A DNA stretch of 64,000 nt from an uncultured Coriobacteriia bacterium (lineage in GTDB: Bacteria > Actinomycetota > Coriobacteriia > Coriobacteriales > QAMH01): positions 1 through 64,000 of the forward strand of contig CAOKAE010000001.1 in assembly GCA_948466335.1 (NCBI GenBank), read 5' to 3'. The notes under the pieces were generated by a model that saw only the letters and a program-made list of their open reading frames with translations, ran no database searches and was not told the DNA's origin. A program made the translations under genes and the position numbers. This document shows, one piece after another, positions 33,876 to 43,967 of this stretch. Position 1 is the stretch's first letter. Each line of letters begins with the position of its first letter.

Positions 33876-35146
33876 GCGCTCCGGCCCTTCATGGCACGCG
33901 CGCCGATGTCGCGACGCATGAACTTGCCGTCCCAGTTGATGAGGTCACAGGCCTCGTAGGCACGGTTGCGCGCCTCCTCGAAGGTGTCACCGAGCGCGGT
34001 GACGTTGAGGACGCGACCGCCGTTGGTGTAGACCTTGCCATCGGCGACTTTGGTGCCCGCATGGTAGACATGCACGCCCTCAAGGGCGTTGGCCTCGTCG
34101 ATGCCGGTGATCTCGAGCCCCTTCTCGTAGGAGCCGGGATAGCCCTCGCTTGCGAGCACGACGCTCACGGCCCACTCGGGACGCCAGGAGAGCTCGACCT
34201 CGTCAAGGCGCTTTTGGGCCGTGGCGACCATGACGTCGACCAGATCGGTCTCGAGGCGCGGCAGGACGACCTGCGTCTCGGGATCGCCGAAGCGGGCGTT
34301 GAACTCGAGCAGCTTGGGACCTTCCGGCGTGAGCATGAAGCCGCCGTACAGGACGCCGCGATAGTCGATGCCCTCCTCGCGCAGGCCCGCGACGGCACGC
34401 TCCATGATGTCGATCATGGTCGCGTGCTCCTCGTCGGTGACGATGGGAACGGGCGAGTACACGCCCATGCCGCCCGTGTTGGGGCCCTCGTCGCCCTCGT
34501 AGGCGCGCTTGTGGTCTTGCGACGGGGCCATGGGGAGCACCGTGATGCCGTCGGTGAAGACGAGCATGGAACACTCGGGGCCGGTCATCATCTCCTCGAT
34601 GACGACGGTCGAGCCGGCGTCGCCAAAGCGACCGTCGAAGCACTCGCAGATGGCCTCGTCGGCCTCCTCCTTGGTGAGCGCGACCGTCACGCCCTTGCCC
34701 GCCGCCAGGCCATCGGCCTTGACGACGATGGGGGCGCCGTGCTCGTTAAGGTATGCCAGCGCGGAATCGCAGTCGGTGAAGGTACCGTAGGCCGCCGTGG
34801 GCAGGTCGTACTTCATCATGAGGCGCTTGGAGAAGTCCTTGGAGCCCTCGAGGCGCGCACCGGCGGCGCCGGGACCGAAGCAATCGATGCCCGCATCACG
34901 CACGGCATCGGCAACACCGACGACGAGCGGGGCCTCCGGGCCGATGACCACGAGCTCGCAGTTGTTCTCACGGGCAAAGTCGACGACGGCCTGGCCATCC
35001 TCGGCATCGAGGACGACGTTGGTGCCGAGCTCGGCCGTGCCGCCATTGCCAGGAGCGATGAAGAGCTGGTCGCACGTGGGCGACTCGACGAGCGCCGTGG
35101 CGATGGCGCACTCGCGACCGCCGCTTCCCAGAAGCAGAATGTTCAT
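33863..35146 (-). CDS. purD: Phosphoribosylamine-glycine ligase
   Basis: 427 aa. N-terminal NILLLGSGGRECAIA, the ATP-grasp core APIVVKADGLAAGKGVTVA, and MMTGPECSMLVFTDG, with catalytic LLEFNARFGDPETQ. It makes GAR from phosphoribosylamine, glycine and ATP. The ATG lies one base after the purA stop. Confidence 0.97.
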   Translation of the reverse strand: MNILLLGSGGRECAIATALVESPTCDQLFIAPGNGGTAELGTNVVLDAEDGQAVVDFARENNCELVVIGPEAPLVVGVADAVRDAGIDCFGPGAAGARLEGSKDFSKRLMMKYDLPTAAYGTFTDCDSALAYLNEHGAPIVVKADGLAAGKGVTVALTKEEADEAICECFDGRFGDAGSTVVIEEMMTGPECSMLVFTDGITVLPMAPSQDHKRAYEGDEGPNTGGMGVYSPVPIVTDEEHATMIDIMERAVAGLREEGIDYRGVLYGGFMLTPEGPKLLEFNARFGDPETQVVLPRLETDLVDVMVATAQKRLDEVELSWRPEWAVSVVLASEGYPGSYEKGLEITGIDEANALEGVHVYHAGTKVADGKVYTNGGRVLNVTALGDTFEEARNRAYEACDLINWDGKFMRRDIGARAMKGRSAWEN

Positions 35147-35147
35147 G

Positions 35148-36428
35148 CTAGTTCCACCCTCTCATGATGGTCTGGTCGCGGTCGGGACCGACCGTGACGA
35201 TGCTGATGGGAACACCGGCGAGCTCCTCGAGACGCTCGACGTAATCGCGCGCCTCCTGGGGAAGCTCCTCGTAGGTACGGCAATTGGAGATGTCGCATTG
35301 CCAGCTGGGCATCTCCTCGTAGATGGGCTTGGCGTGGTGGAACGCCGTCTGCTGGCTCGGGACGTTCTCGTAGATGACGCCATCGGCCTCGTAGGCCGTG
35401 CAAATCTGGATCTTGTCGACGGCGCCGAGCACGTCGAGCTTGGTGAGCGCGATGTCGGTGAGGCCGTTGACATCGGCGGCATAGCGGATGATGACGGCGT
35501 CATACCAGCCACAGCGGCGCTTGCGTCCGGTGGTGACGCCCACCTCGTGGCCGGCCTCGCCCAAGATCTTGCCGTACTCGTCGAAGAGCTCGGTGGGGAA
35601 CGGACCGCTGCCGACGCGCGTCATGTAGGCCTTGGCGATGCCGAGCACCTTGTCGATGCGCGTGGGACCCACGCCCGTGCCCGTCATGGCGCCACCTGCG
35701 GTGCAGTTGCTCGAGGTGACGAAGGGGTAGGTGCCGTGGTCGATGTCGAGCTGGGTGGCCTGGGCGCCCTCGAAGAGCACCGACTTGCCGGCACGCAGCT
35801 CGGCGTTGAGCAGCTGGCTCGCGTCAACGACGTGCTCGCGAATCATGTCCGCGTAGCCCAGGTACTCGTCCAGAATCTCGTCAACCGTGAACGTGGGCAT
35901 GTCGTAGACGTTTTGGAGGATGTCGTTCTTGATGGCGAGCGCCGTCTCGAGCTTTTCGCGCAGGATCTTCTTGTCGAGCAGGTCCTGGATGCGGATGCCG
36001 ATACGCGCGTACTTGTCCTGGTAGCACGGGCCGATGCCGCGCTTGGTCGTGCCGATCTTGTTCGCGCCCAGACGTGCCTCGGTCGCACCGTCGAGCACGC
36101 GATGATAGGGCATGATGACGTGGGCGTTGCTGCTGATGAGCAGGCGCTTGGTGGAAATGCCCTGGTCCTCGAGGCCCTTCATCTCGTCGCAGAGCACCTG
36201 CGGGTCGACGACACAGCCGTTGCCGATGAGCGGCGTCACGCTGTCGTACATGATGCCCGAGGGGATGAGGTGCAAGGCGAGCTTGGTGTCGCCGTGAATG
36301 ACCGTGTGGCCGGCGTTGTTGCCGCCCTGGAAACGGACGACGTAATCGTAGTTGGAAGAAAGCAGGTCCGTGACCTTGCCCTTTCCCTCGTCGCCCCATT
36401 GGGTGCCTACTAATATGGTGCCCGACAT
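35148..36428 (-). CDS. purA: Adenylosuccinate synthetase
   Basis: 426 aa from the ATG at 36428 (GAGGAG upstream; the 15 upstream codons are discarded). The N-terminal GTP-binding start GTQWGDEGKGKVTDLL, FQGGNNAGHTVIHG, TKRGIGPCYQDK and TTGRKRRCGWYDAV are intact. It joins IMP and aspartate with GTP, the first step toward AMP. First gene of a four-gene purine cluster. Confidence 0.97.
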   Translation of the reverse strand: MSGTILVGTQWGDEGKGKVTDLLSSNYDYVVRFQGGNNAGHTVIHGDTKLALHLIPSGIMYDSVTPLIGNGCVVDPQVLCDEMKGLEDQGISTKRLLISSNAHVIMPYHRVLDGATEARLGANKIGTTKRGIGPCYQDKYARIGIRIQDLLDKKILREKLETALAIKNDILQNVYDMPTFTVDEILDEYLGYADMIREHVVDASQLLNAELRAGKSVLFEGAQATQLDIDHGTYPFVTSSNCTAGGAMTGTGVGPTRIDKVLGIAKAYMTRVGSGPFPTELFDEYGKILGEAGHEVGVTTGRKRRCGWYDAVIIRYAADVNGLTDIALTKLDVLGAVDKIQICTAYEADGVIYENVPSQQTAFHHAKPIYEEMPSWQCDISNCRTYEELPQEARDYVERLEELAGVPISIVTVGPDRDQTIMRGWN

Positions 36429-36509
36429 GTGATTCTCCTCGATAGGAAGCATGGGCGCTTTTGCGCACAGCATGTCATTGTATCGAATGTGGGAGAGGGG
36501 GCACTCCCG

Positions 36510-36542
36510 AATGAGACAAATACCCTGTGTATTTGTCTCATT
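36510..36542. repeat. Family-A hairpin, copy 4 (single, second half decayed)
   Basis: AATGAGACAAATA (36510-36522) pairs perfectly with TATTTGTCTCATT (36530-36542). A decayed second half (GCGAGACA, TGTCGC) follows within 35 bases. It lies between the divergent purA and the PIN-domain toxin module. Confidence 0.85.
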
Positions 36543-36598
36543 GTCCCGTGTGGGAAGCGAGACAGCGCTTGTCGCCGGGTGGGTGGGATTTTCGCTGT

Positions 36599-36617
36599 AT
36601 GTTATACTTTATAACAT
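36599..36617 (+). promoter_or_regulatory. Palindromic operator/promoter of the PIN toxin module
   Basis: ATGTTATA (36599-36606) and TATAACAT (36610-36617) form a perfect inverted repeat with a 3-base centre. It is AT-rich in a GC-rich setting and contains TATACT/TATAAC -10-like hexamers. It lies 20 bases before the antitoxin start, as expected for autoregulation. Confidence 0.65.
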
Positions 36618-36636
36618 AGTACGGATGGAGGTCGTT

Positions 36637-36876
36637 ATGCCCCAGCTTTCGCTCTACCTCACCGACGATGCGGCAAGCATCCTACGCGAAGACGCAAAAC
36701 GCTCCGAACAATCTGTGTCCCGCTATGTCTCCGGCCTGGTCATCGATCGGCACAATCACGCCTCTGCCTGGCCGGATGGGTATTGGGACTCTGTCTACGG
36801 CTCCCTGAAAGACCCTTCGTTCACGGTTCCGCCCGAGCTTGACCCCGCGCTCGATGGCCCGCTGCCTGAGTTCTAG
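36637..36876 (+). CDS. Antitoxin of a VapBC-type module
   Basis: 79 aa from the ATG at 36637 (GGAG six bases upstream; an ATG 12 bases earlier overlaps that site). Residues 1-40 are ribbon-helix-helix-like (PQLSLYLTDDAASILREDAK, SVSRYVSGLVIDR). Residues about 45-79 (WPDGYWDSVYGSLKDPSF) would wrap the toxin. It should block the PIN RNase and repress the promoter. The stop lies eight bases before the toxin start. Confidence 0.82.
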   Translation: MPQLSLYLTDDAASILREDAKRSEQSVSRYVSGLVIDRHNHASAWPDGYWDSVYGSLKDPSFTVPPELDPALDGPLPEF

Positions 36877-36884
36877 GAGCGGCC

Positions 36885-37295
36885 ATGTTCTTTCTCGATT
36901 CCGACATCTGCATCAACTTGATGCGGGGCAAGTTGCCCACGACGTATAACCACATCAAAAACAACAGCCCGGAAATCTTCGGGATACCAGCTGCCGTCGA
37001 GGCGGAGCTGCGGTGCGGTGCCGCAAAGAGCAACAATCCCGTCGAGAACCTGCTGTTGCTCGAGCGCTTCCTCGCGCCCTTCACGAGCGTTCCCTTCGAC
37101 AGGCAATGCGCCATAGCCTATGGCCGCATCAGGGCAGACCTCGAGCAACGTGGCATGAAGATTGGGCCGAACGATCTCTTCATCGCCGCCACGGCATTTG
37201 CCCATGGAGCTATTCTCGTCACAGGCAACACGCGTGAGTTCGGGCGCATCGACGGGCTCGTCACCGAGTCATGGGACGAGGTCGAGCTGGATTAG
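36885..37295 (+). CDS. vapC: PIN-domain ribonuclease toxin (VapC)
   Basis: 136 aa. The four acidic positions of the PIN active site are visible: FLDSDICINLM, VEAELRCG, PNDLFIAATA and the terminal TGNTREF region. VapC toxins cut initiator tRNA or rRNA in the cytoplasm. It is paired with the upstream antitoxin (GGAG in the gap). No other gene before dnaB. Confidence 0.9.
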   Translation: MFFLDSDICINLMRGKLPTTYNHIKNNSPEIFGIPAAVEAELRCGAAKSNNPVENLLLLERFLAPFTSVPFDRQCAIAYGRIRADLEQRGMKIGPNDLFIAATAFAHGAILVTGNTREFGRIDGLVTESWDEVELD

Positions 37296-37322
37296 GCACC
37301 TGTGGCGGATGCCGTGAAAATG

Positions 37323-37331
37323 CCCCCCCCC
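37323..37331. repeat. Second C9 homopolymer tract
   Basis: Nine C on the + strand, 28 bases after the vapC stop and just before the second 42-bp repeat array. Same length as the tract at 9204-9212. Confidence 0.9.
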
Positions 37332-37359
37332 TGTCAACATTTTTGGAAAACCGGAGAGA

Positions 37360-37535
37360 CGCGGGCGCTGGCAAAAAACGTAGGATTGTGGCCCATGGGC
37401 AAAGGTGCCCTGACAAGAAACAGTGAGTTATGGCCCACTGAATGGGACGCAAGTACGCGAATTATGCCAATTGCGACAGAGATTGCCCGGTTGTGGCGCA
37501 TCGGACGTGCCACAAACACATGATGCTTGCCAGGA
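37360..37535. repeat. 42-bp repeat family, second site with units in both orientations
   Basis: Read on the minus strand, units start GCC(A)(C/T)AA at 37497, 37434 and 37392, spaced 63 and 42 bases. A + strand unit starts at 37509 (GCCACAAACACATGATGCTTGCC). The two orientations meet as TTGTGGC, 11 bases, GCCACAA. This fills most of the gap 37296-37563, which has no gene. Confidence 0.75.
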
Positions 37536-37563
37536 GCGGAAATGCTGCCTCTAGTTGCTGCCC

Positions 37564-38955
37564 CTAGTACCTGTCGTCGGGGCGGGCAAGGTTGTCGAAG
37601 CGCGTGAACTCGCTTTGGAACGCGAGGCTCACGGTGCCGATGGGGCCGTTGCGATGCTTGGCGACGATGACGTCTGCCGTGTTGAGCGCGGGACGGTCCT
37701 CCTGCTCGGCCTCCTTCTCTGAGAGCGAGCGGTCGAGGAACATGACGATGTCGGCGTCCTGCTCGATAGCGCCGGATTCGCGCAAGTCTGACAGGATGGG
37801 GCGCTTGCCCTGGCGCGACTCGACGGCACGGGAGAGCTGCGAGAGCGCGATGATGGGCATGTCCATCTCTTTGGCGAGAATCTTGAGACCACGGGAAATC
37901 TCTGCGATTTCGACCTGACGCGACTCCGTGCGCGTGTTCTGCGGCTGCATGAGCTGTAGGTAGTCGACGATGATGAGGCCCTTTTGCGGCTCGACGTTGC
38001 GGAGCTGGCGACGGGCCTTGGCGCGCACCTCGAGAATCGAGGCGCTTGGGGTGTCGTCCACCCACAGGTTAAGCTTGGACAGCGTGTCTGACGCGTTGAC
38101 GAGCGTCACCCAATCCTGGCCGCTCATCTGGCCCGTCTGCATCTTCTTGGAGTTGATGCGCGTCTCGATGGAGAGCACGCGTTGGACGAGCTGGGTGGCT
38201 GACATCTCGAGCGAGAAGAAGGCGACCGAGGTGCCGAGCTGGGCGGCGCGGTTCGCGATGTTGAGCGCGAGGGCCGTCTTGCCCACGGAGGGGCGGGCGG
38301 CGAGGATGACGAGGTCTCCACCGCGCAGGCCGCCGAAGAGATCGTCGAGATCCTTGAAGCCAGTGCGCACGCCGTTGTAGCGGCTCTTGGTGTTGGCGAG
38401 CTCCTGGAGCTCGTTGAAGGTCTCGACCACGAGCGAGCTCATGGACTTGAAGTTGGTGGAAACGCGCTTGTTGGTGACCTCGAAGAGGAGCTTCTCGGAG
38501 GTCTCGACGACCTCATCGAGATCGTCTGGCGCGTCGTAGCCCAGCGCGGTGATGCGCACGGCGGCGCCGATGAGATCGCGCAGCATGGCGGCACGCTTGA
38601 CGATGTCTGCGTGATGGGCCCAGTTTGCCAGCGCGTAGGTGTTGTTACCGAGCTCGACGATGTAGGGCTTGCCGCCCACGGCGTCGAGATCTCCACGCGT
38701 CTTGAGGCGGTCTGCCAGGGAAAGCTGGTCGATGGGGGCGTTCTTGTTGTAGAGCTCTTCCATGGCCTCGAAGATCTTGCGGTGCGCGGGACGGTAGAAC
38801 TCCTTGGCCGAAAGCTTCATGAGGGCTTCCTCGACGACCTCGGTGTCCTGACCGAGGAGCATGGCTGCGAGGACGGCCTTCTCGGCATCGACGTCCTGGG
38901 GCATGATGCGCTCGACCGAACTGTTGGCATTCGATGTGTAGGCAAGCTCTGGCAT
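37564..38955 (-). CDS. dnaB: Replicative DNA helicase
   Basis: 463 aa from the ATG at 38955 (AAGGAG about 12 bases upstream); the in-frame region further upstream is not DnaB-like. The N-terminal domain covers about 20-125 (MPQDVDAEKAVLAAMLLG), and a linker follows. The RecA-like ATPase has the Walker A motif AARPSVGKTALALN, Walker B GLIIVDYLQLM and the arginine-finger region SDLRESGAIEQDADIV. It unwinds DNA 5'-3' at replication forks as a hexamer. No intein is present. No dnaC- or rplI-linked context here. Confidence 0.97.
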   Translation of the reverse strand: MPELAYTSNANSSVERIMPQDVDAEKAVLAAMLLGQDTEVVEEALMKLSAKEFYRPAHRKIFEAMEELYNKNAPIDQLSLADRLKTRGDLDAVGGKPYIVELGNNTYALANWAHHADIVKRAAMLRDLIGAAVRITALGYDAPDDLDEVVETSEKLLFEVTNKRVSTNFKSMSSLVVETFNELQELANTKSRYNGVRTGFKDLDDLFGGLRGGDLVILAARPSVGKTALALNIANRAAQLGTSVAFFSLEMSATQLVQRVLSIETRINSKKMQTGQMSGQDWVTLVNASDTLSKLNLWVDDTPSASILEVRAKARRQLRNVEPQKGLIIVDYLQLMQPQNTRTESRQVEIAEISRGLKILAKEMDMPIIALSQLSRAVESRQGKRPILSDLRESGAIEQDADIVMFLDRSLSEKEAEQEDRPALNTADVIVAKHRNGPIGTVSLAFQSEFTRFDNLARPDDRY

Positions 38956-39137
38956 GGTGCTTTCGCGTCTCCTTGTTGGGTGGTTCCTCCTCGGGGGTGA
39001 ACACCATACCCGTTTGGTGAGACACGAACACCCTCGTTTGCGCTCTTCAACACCCGATGTGGAGAGCAGGGTGCCATCACAAGGGGAAAATGCCGAGTTT
39101 TCCACTTATAAACGGATTTTCGGACTTTCTCGAGCGG

Positions 39138-40712
39138 CTAGATGTGGGCGGGGGCGTCGGTGCCGCTTTCGGCGCGCTGCACGTTGTGGCGGTGCTGGTC
39201 GATCATGCGATTGAGCGCGTTGACGTAGGCTTTGCCCGAGCTCACGGTGATGTCGCGATCGCTGCCGCGGCCGATGAAGATCGAGCCGTCACGGTCCATG
39301 ATGCGCACGGTCACTTCGCCGAGGGCGTCGATGCCACGCGTCACGGCGTTGACCGAGTACTCCATGAGGTCGTTCTCGGCCTGCACGATCTTGTTGATCG
39401 CCGAGTACATGGCGTCGATGGGGCCCGACCCGATCTCGCAGGCGGTGCGCACCTCTCCGTCTTCGTCGGTAATGGTCACGGTCGCCGTCGAGACGAGTGG
39501 CTGGCCGCAGGAAATCTGCACGGCATCCAGCCGGTAGATGGCGTTCTCGTTGCGCTCGCGCTCGCCCATGAGCGAATGCAGGTCGTCATCGTAGATCTCC
39601 TTCTTGCTGTCGGCGAGCTCGAGGAAGGCGGCGTGAATCTGCTCGAACTTGTCATCGGGAATGCCCGCGTAGCCCAGGTCCTCGAGGCGTTTGCGCAAGG
39701 CGGCATGGCCGCTGCGGGCCGTGAGCACGATCTGGCTACCGGAAACGCCCACGTCCTCGGGCGCGATGATCTCGTAGGTGGTGCGGTTCTTGATGACGCC
39801 GTCCTGGTGGATGCCCGAGCTGTGCGCGAAGGCGTTGGCGCCGACCACGGCCTTGTTCGGCTGCACGTTGATGCCGGTGATGGACGATACAAGACGGCTC
39901 GCGTGCGCGAACTCGGTCGTGTTGATGTCGGTGTGGGCGTCGAGCTCGGCCTCGTGCATCTTGATGGCCATGACGACTTCTTCCATGGCGGTGTTACCCG
40001 CACGCTCGCCCAAGCCGTTGATGGTGCATTCGACCTGCGTGGCGCCGTTCATCACGCCCGCGAGCGAAAGCGCCGTGGCCATGCCCAGGTCGTTGTGGCA
40101 GTGCACCGAGACGCAGACGTCCTCGATGCCATTGACGTGCTCCATGAGGTAGCGAATGCGCTGGCCGAACTCCCAGGGCACGCTGAAGCCCGTGGTGTCG
40201 GGGATGTTCACGACCGTGGCCCCGGCCTTGATGACGGCCTCGAGCATGCGGGCGAGGTCTTCGTAAGGCGCGCGACCGGCATCTTCGGCATAGAACTCGA
40301 CATCGTCGACGAACTTTCGCGCATGGCGCACCGCGGCGAAGCCCTGGTCGATGGCCTCCTCGAGCGTCATGCCCTTGAACTTGAAGCGAAGGTGCTCGGG
40401 CGAGACGCCGATACCCGTGTGGATGCGCGGACGGGCCGCGACCTCGAGCGCTTCGGCGCATACGTCGATGTCGTGCTCGACGGCACGCGTGAGACCCGCG
40501 ACGACGCACTGGTCGCCACAGGTGAGGGCGATATCCTGCACGGATTTGAAGTCGCCGGGACTCGACACGGGAAAACCCGCCTCGATCACATCGACGTTGA
40601 GGCGCAGGAGCTGACGCGTGATGACGAGCTTCTCCTGGGCGTTCATGCTCGCACCCGGCGATTGCTCGCCGTCGCGCAGCGTGGTGTCGAATATGGCTAT
40701 CTTTCTGCTCAT
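39138..40712 (-). CDS. leuA: 2-isopropylmalate synthase
   Basis: 524 aa, the usual length of the LeuA1 form. TIM-barrel start IFDTTLRDGEQSPGASM, catalytic metal site VSVHCHNDLGMATALSLAG, and the C-terminal allosteric LeuA-dimer domain from about 385 (QISCGQPLVSTATVTITDEDG). It condenses acetyl-CoA with 2-ketoisovalerate, the first leucine step, and is feedback-inhibited by leucine through the C-terminal domain. It is monocistronic. No leader peptide or T-box was recognised in the 203-base divergent gap to pntA. GGGAGG precedes the ATG. Confidence 0.97.
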   Translation of the reverse strand: MSRKIAIFDTTLRDGEQSPGASMNAQEKLVITRQLLRLNVDVIEAGFPVSSPGDFKSVQDIALTCGDQCVVAGLTRAVEHDIDVCAEALEVAARPRIHTGIGVSPEHLRFKFKGMTLEEAIDQGFAAVRHARKFVDDVEFYAEDAGRAPYEDLARMLEAVIKAGATVVNIPDTTGFSVPWEFGQRIRYLMEHVNGIEDVCVSVHCHNDLGMATALSLAGVMNGATQVECTINGLGERAGNTAMEEVVMAIKMHEAELDAHTDINTTEFAHASRLVSSITGINVQPNKAVVGANAFAHSSGIHQDGVIKNRTTYEIIAPEDVGVSGSQIVLTARSGHAALRKRLEDLGYAGIPDDKFEQIHAAFLELADSKKEIYDDDLHSLMGERERNENAIYRLDAVQISCGQPLVSTATVTITDEDGEVRTACEIGSGPIDAMYSAINKIVQAENDLMEYSVNAVTRGIDALGEVTVRIMDRDGSIFIGRGSDRDITVSSGKAYVNALNRMIDQHRHNVQRAESGTDAPAHI

Positions 40713-40915
40713 GGCGTCCTCCCGCGAATCTTGAAGCGAATACTACCTGAGACGTGCGCAAACGCAAGGAAAAGCTTGGGCTTCGTACCGCGAGAACGAT
40801 GTCGTACCACCCGTCTGAATTCACTTACCCCTCTTTTTCGGTATATGTATGCGCGCGTGCATGCATTACCATACGCATCTATACATAGCGAGTTTCTCAT
40901 CATGGGGAGGAGAAC

Positions 40916-42454
40916 ATGCGCATAGGCATACCTCGGGAGCCAAATCCCGAACAGACGCTTGTCGCCGGAACGCCCGACAGCGTCAAGAAACTCATCAAGC
41001 TTGGCTACGAAATCGTCGTCGAATCGGGCGCCGGTGCCCGGGCGAGCTACTTCGACGAGGCGTACGCAGAGGCGGGCGCGAAAATCGTGAGCCGCGAGGA
41101 GGCATGGGGCGCCGACATCGTCGTGTGCCTGGACACGCCGCCGGAGGCGGAGCTTGCCCTCATCAAGCGCGGCGCGACGCTCATCGCGCGCATGAATCCG
41201 GGCGCGAACCCGGAGGTCATCGAGAAGTTCGAGGAGATGGGCATCACGGCGCTCGCCATGGACATGGTGCCGCGCCTGTCCCGTTCGCAGTCCCTCGACG
41301 TGCGCTCGTCCATGGCCAACGTGGGCGGATACCGCGCGGTCATCGAGGCGGCCAACGTTTTCGGACGCCTGTTCACCGGCCAGGTGACCGCCGCCGGCAA
41401 GATGCCCCCGGCCCATGTCTACGTCATCGGCGTCGGCGTCGCGGGGCTGGCGGCCATCGGCACGGCCAACTCCATGGGCGCCGAGGTCTCGGCCACCGAC
41501 GTGCGCGCGGACGTGGCCGACCAGGTCGAGTCGCTGGGCGCGACCTTCGTCGAGATTCCCGTCAAGCAGGAGAGCTCGGACGGCTACGCCAAGGCGCTTG
41601 ACGAGGACGAGCAGGCGCGCGTCCTCAAGGTCTACGAGGACCAGGCCGCCGTCAACGACATCGTCATCACGACGGCGCAGGTGCCGGGTCGCCCCGCACC
41701 GCTGCTGCTCACGGAGGCGGCGGTCGCCGCCATGAAGCCCGGCAGCGTCATCGTCGACATGGGCGCAAGCCCCCTGGGCGGCAACTGCGCGCTGTCCAAG
41801 CCGGGCGAGGTCATCGTCACCGACAATGGCGTGACCATCATCGGCTACACCGACCTGCCGGGCCGCCTGCCCGGCCAGGCCTCGCAGCTCTACGGCCAGA
41901 ACATTGTGAACTTCTTCAAGCTCACCACGCCGGACAAGGACGGCGAGCTCGTGCTGGACGAGAACGACGAGGTCATCCGCGGCGTTACCGTCACGCTCGA
42001 CGGAAAGGGCATGTGGCCACCGCCCGCGGTCAGCGTCTCGGCAGCTCCCAAGAAGGAGGAGGCGCCCGCCGAAGCTGCCCCGGTCGAGGAGCCGAAGGAG
42101 AAGTCGGCGTTCGCGAAGTGGTGGTGGAAGGTGCTCGCCGTGCTGCTGGGCGCTGTCGTCGTCATGCTCGCCCCGCCGTCCATGACCTCGCACTTCGTCG
42201 TGCTCGAGCTGGCCATTGTCGTGGGCTTCTACGTGATCGGCGGCGTATCGCACACGCTGCACACCCCGCTCATGTCGGTGACCAATGCGGTCTCGGGCAT
42301 CATCATCGTGGGTGCGATCCTGCTCATCAGCTCGTCGAACATCGTGGTCACCATCCTCGCGTTCATCGCCATGGCCGTGGCCTCCATCAACATCTTCGGC
42401 GGCTTCCTCGTGACCCATCGAATGCTCAAGATGTTCGAGAGGAGCTCTGATTAA
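40916..42454 (+). CDS. pntA: NAD(P) transhydrogenase subunit alpha
   Basis: 512 aa. The N-terminal dI NAD-binding domain ([41 protein letters not shown]) reaches about residue 380. A Pro/Glu/Ala linker follows, then about four membrane helices from 405 ([18 protein letters not shown]). It is the complete single-chain alpha form, not the split PntAA/PntAB. With PntB it uses the proton gradient to reduce NADP+ with NADH. GGGGAGGAG precedes the ATG, and pntB starts two bases after its stop codon. Confidence 0.96.
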   Translation: MRIGIPREPNPEQTLVAGTPDSVKKLIKLGYEIVVESGAGARASYFDEAYAEAGAKIVSREEAWGADIVVCLDTPPEAELALIKRGATLIARMNPGANPEVIEKFEEMGITALAMDMVPRLSRSQSLDVRSSMANVGGYRAVIEAANVFGRLFTGQVTAAGKMPPAHVYVIGVGVAGLAAIGTANSMGAEVSATDVRADVADQVESLGATFVEIPVKQESSDGYAKALDEDEQARVLKVYEDQAAVNDIVITTAQVPGRPAPLLLTEAAVAAMKPGSVIVDMGASPLGGNCALSKPGEVIVTDNGVTIIGYTDLPGRLPGQASQLYGQNIVNFFKLTTPDKDGELVLDENDEVIRGVTVTLDGKGMWPPPAVSVSAAPKKEEAPAEAAPVEEPKEKSAFAKWWWKVLAVLLGAVVVMLAPPSMTSHFVVLELAIVVGFYVIGGVSHTLHTPLMSVTNAVSGIIIVGAILLISSSNIVVTILAFIAMAVASINIFGGFLVTHRMLKMFERSSD

Positions 42455-42456
42455 CG

Positions 42457-43899
42457 ATGAACTCCACGATTCTCGACGCCCTCGCGCACTTCGAATCGCT
42501 CGCGTATCTCGTCGCGGCGCTGCTCTTCATCCTCGCCCTTGCGGGGCTTTCCAAGCAGAAGACCGCCCAGCGCGGTAACTTCTTCGGCATCGCGGGCATG
42601 GTGCTCGCGCTCGTCGCCGTCATCCTCGTGACGCTCGTCTCGTCCACGCAGCCCGTCGGCCCCGTTGTTGGCTTCATGGCCGCGGCCATCGTCATCGGCG
42701 CCATCATCGGCATATGGCGTGCCAAGACCGTGCAGATGACCGCCATGCCGCAGCTCGTGGCCATGCTGCATTCGTTCGTGGGCGCGGCTGCCGTGCTCGT
42801 GGCCTTCGGCTCGTTCTTCACGACACCGGGGCACCTGACCGGAGGTGCCGAAAACGCCTTCCACATGGCCGAGACCGGCCTGGCAGTCTTCATCGGCGCG
42901 GTCACCTTCACCGGCTCGATCATCGCCTATCTCAAGCTCGCGGCGCGCATTTCGGGCAAGCCGCTCACGCTTCCGGGACGCAACATCCTCAACCTCATCA
43001 TGGTCATCGCGTCCATCGCCCTCATCGTGTGGTTCGCGAACACCGAGGGCGTCGATGCAGGCCTCGTGCCGCTCGTCATCCTGACAGTCATCTCGCTCGT
43101 GCTTGGCCTGCACCTGGTCATGGCCATTGGCGGCGGCGACATGCCCGTGGTCATATCGATGCTCAACTCGTACTCGGGCTGGGCGGCCGCCATGGTCGGC
43201 CTCACGCTCGGAAACGACCTGCTCATCATCACCGGTGCGCTTGTGGGATCGTCGGGTGCGTACCTGTCCTACATCATGTGCCAGGGCATGAACCGCTCGT
43301 TCGTGTCGGTTATCCTGGGCGGCTTTGGCTCCACGCCCGCCGCGTCCTCGGGTAGCGGCGCCACGCAGGGCGGCGAGCACACCGAGACGACCCCCGAGGA
43401 GGTCGCCGAGATGCTGCGCAACGCCAAGAGCGTCGTCGTCACTCCCGGTTACGGCATGGCCGTGGCGCAGGCGCAGTTCCCCGTGGCCGACCTCACGCGC
43501 AAGCTCATCGAGCGAGGCGTGGACGTGAAGTTCGGCATCCACCCCGTGGCAGGGCGCATGCCGGGCCACATGAACGTGCTGCTGGCCGAGGCCAAGGTGC
43601 CCTACGACGCGGTCTACGAGATGGACGAAATCAACGACGACTTCGGCGATGTGGACGTGGTGCTCGTCATCGGCGCCAACGACACCGTGAACCCGTCGGC
43701 CGCCACCGAACCGGGCAGCCCCATCGCCGGCATGCCGGTGCTGCACGTGTGGGAAGCCGGCAAGGTCATCGTCTCCAAGCGCAAGATGGGCTCGGCGGGG
43801 TACTCCGGCGTGGACAACCCGCTGTTCTACAACGAGAACACCGACATGCTGCTAGGCGACGCGAAGGACAGCGTCGACGCGATCATCGCGGCGCTGTAG
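42457..43899 (+). CDS. pntB: NAD(P) transhydrogenase subunit beta
   Basis: 480 aa. About nine membrane helices cover 1-290 (dII), then the NADP-binding dIII domain from about 310 ([55 protein letters not shown]). It binds NADP(H) and couples hydride transfer to proton movement. It forms an operon with pntA, closed by the hairpin at 43926-43955. Confidence 0.97.
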   Translation: MNSTILDALAHFESLAYLVAALLFILALAGLSKQKTAQRGNFFGIAGMVLALVAVILVTLVSSTQPVGPVVGFMAAAIVIGAIIGIWRAKTVQMTAMPQLVAMLHSFVGAAAVLVAFGSFFTTPGHLTGGAENAFHMAETGLAVFIGAVTFTGSIIAYLKLAARISGKPLTLPGRNILNLIMVIASIALIVWFANTEGVDAGLVPLVILTVISLVLGLHLVMAIGGGDMPVVISMLNSYSGWAAAMVGLTLGNDLLIITGALVGSSGAYLSYIMCQGMNRSFVSVILGGFGSTPAASSGSGATQGGEHTETTPEEVAEMLRNAKSVVVTPGYGMAVAQAQFPVADLTRKLIERGVDVKFGIHPVAGRMPGHMNVLLAEAKVPYDAVYEMDEINDDFGDVDVVLVIGANDTVNPSAATEPGSPIAGMPVLHVWEAGKVIVSKRKMGSAGYSGVDNPLFYNENTDMLLGDAKDSVDAIIAAL

Positions 43900-43925
43900 G
43901 CGCGGGTGACATAGAGTTTCAAGCG

Positions 43926-43955
43926 AAGCGGGCCTCGCGATTGCGGGGCCCGCTT
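43926..43955. terminator. Bidirectional terminator between pntB and the nuclease
   Basis: AAGCGGGCC (43926-43934) pairs with GGCCCGCTT (43947-43955). It can serve both convergent genes, which end 26 bases before and 12 bases after it. Confidence 0.8.
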
Positions 43956-43967
43956 TCGTGTGCACGC

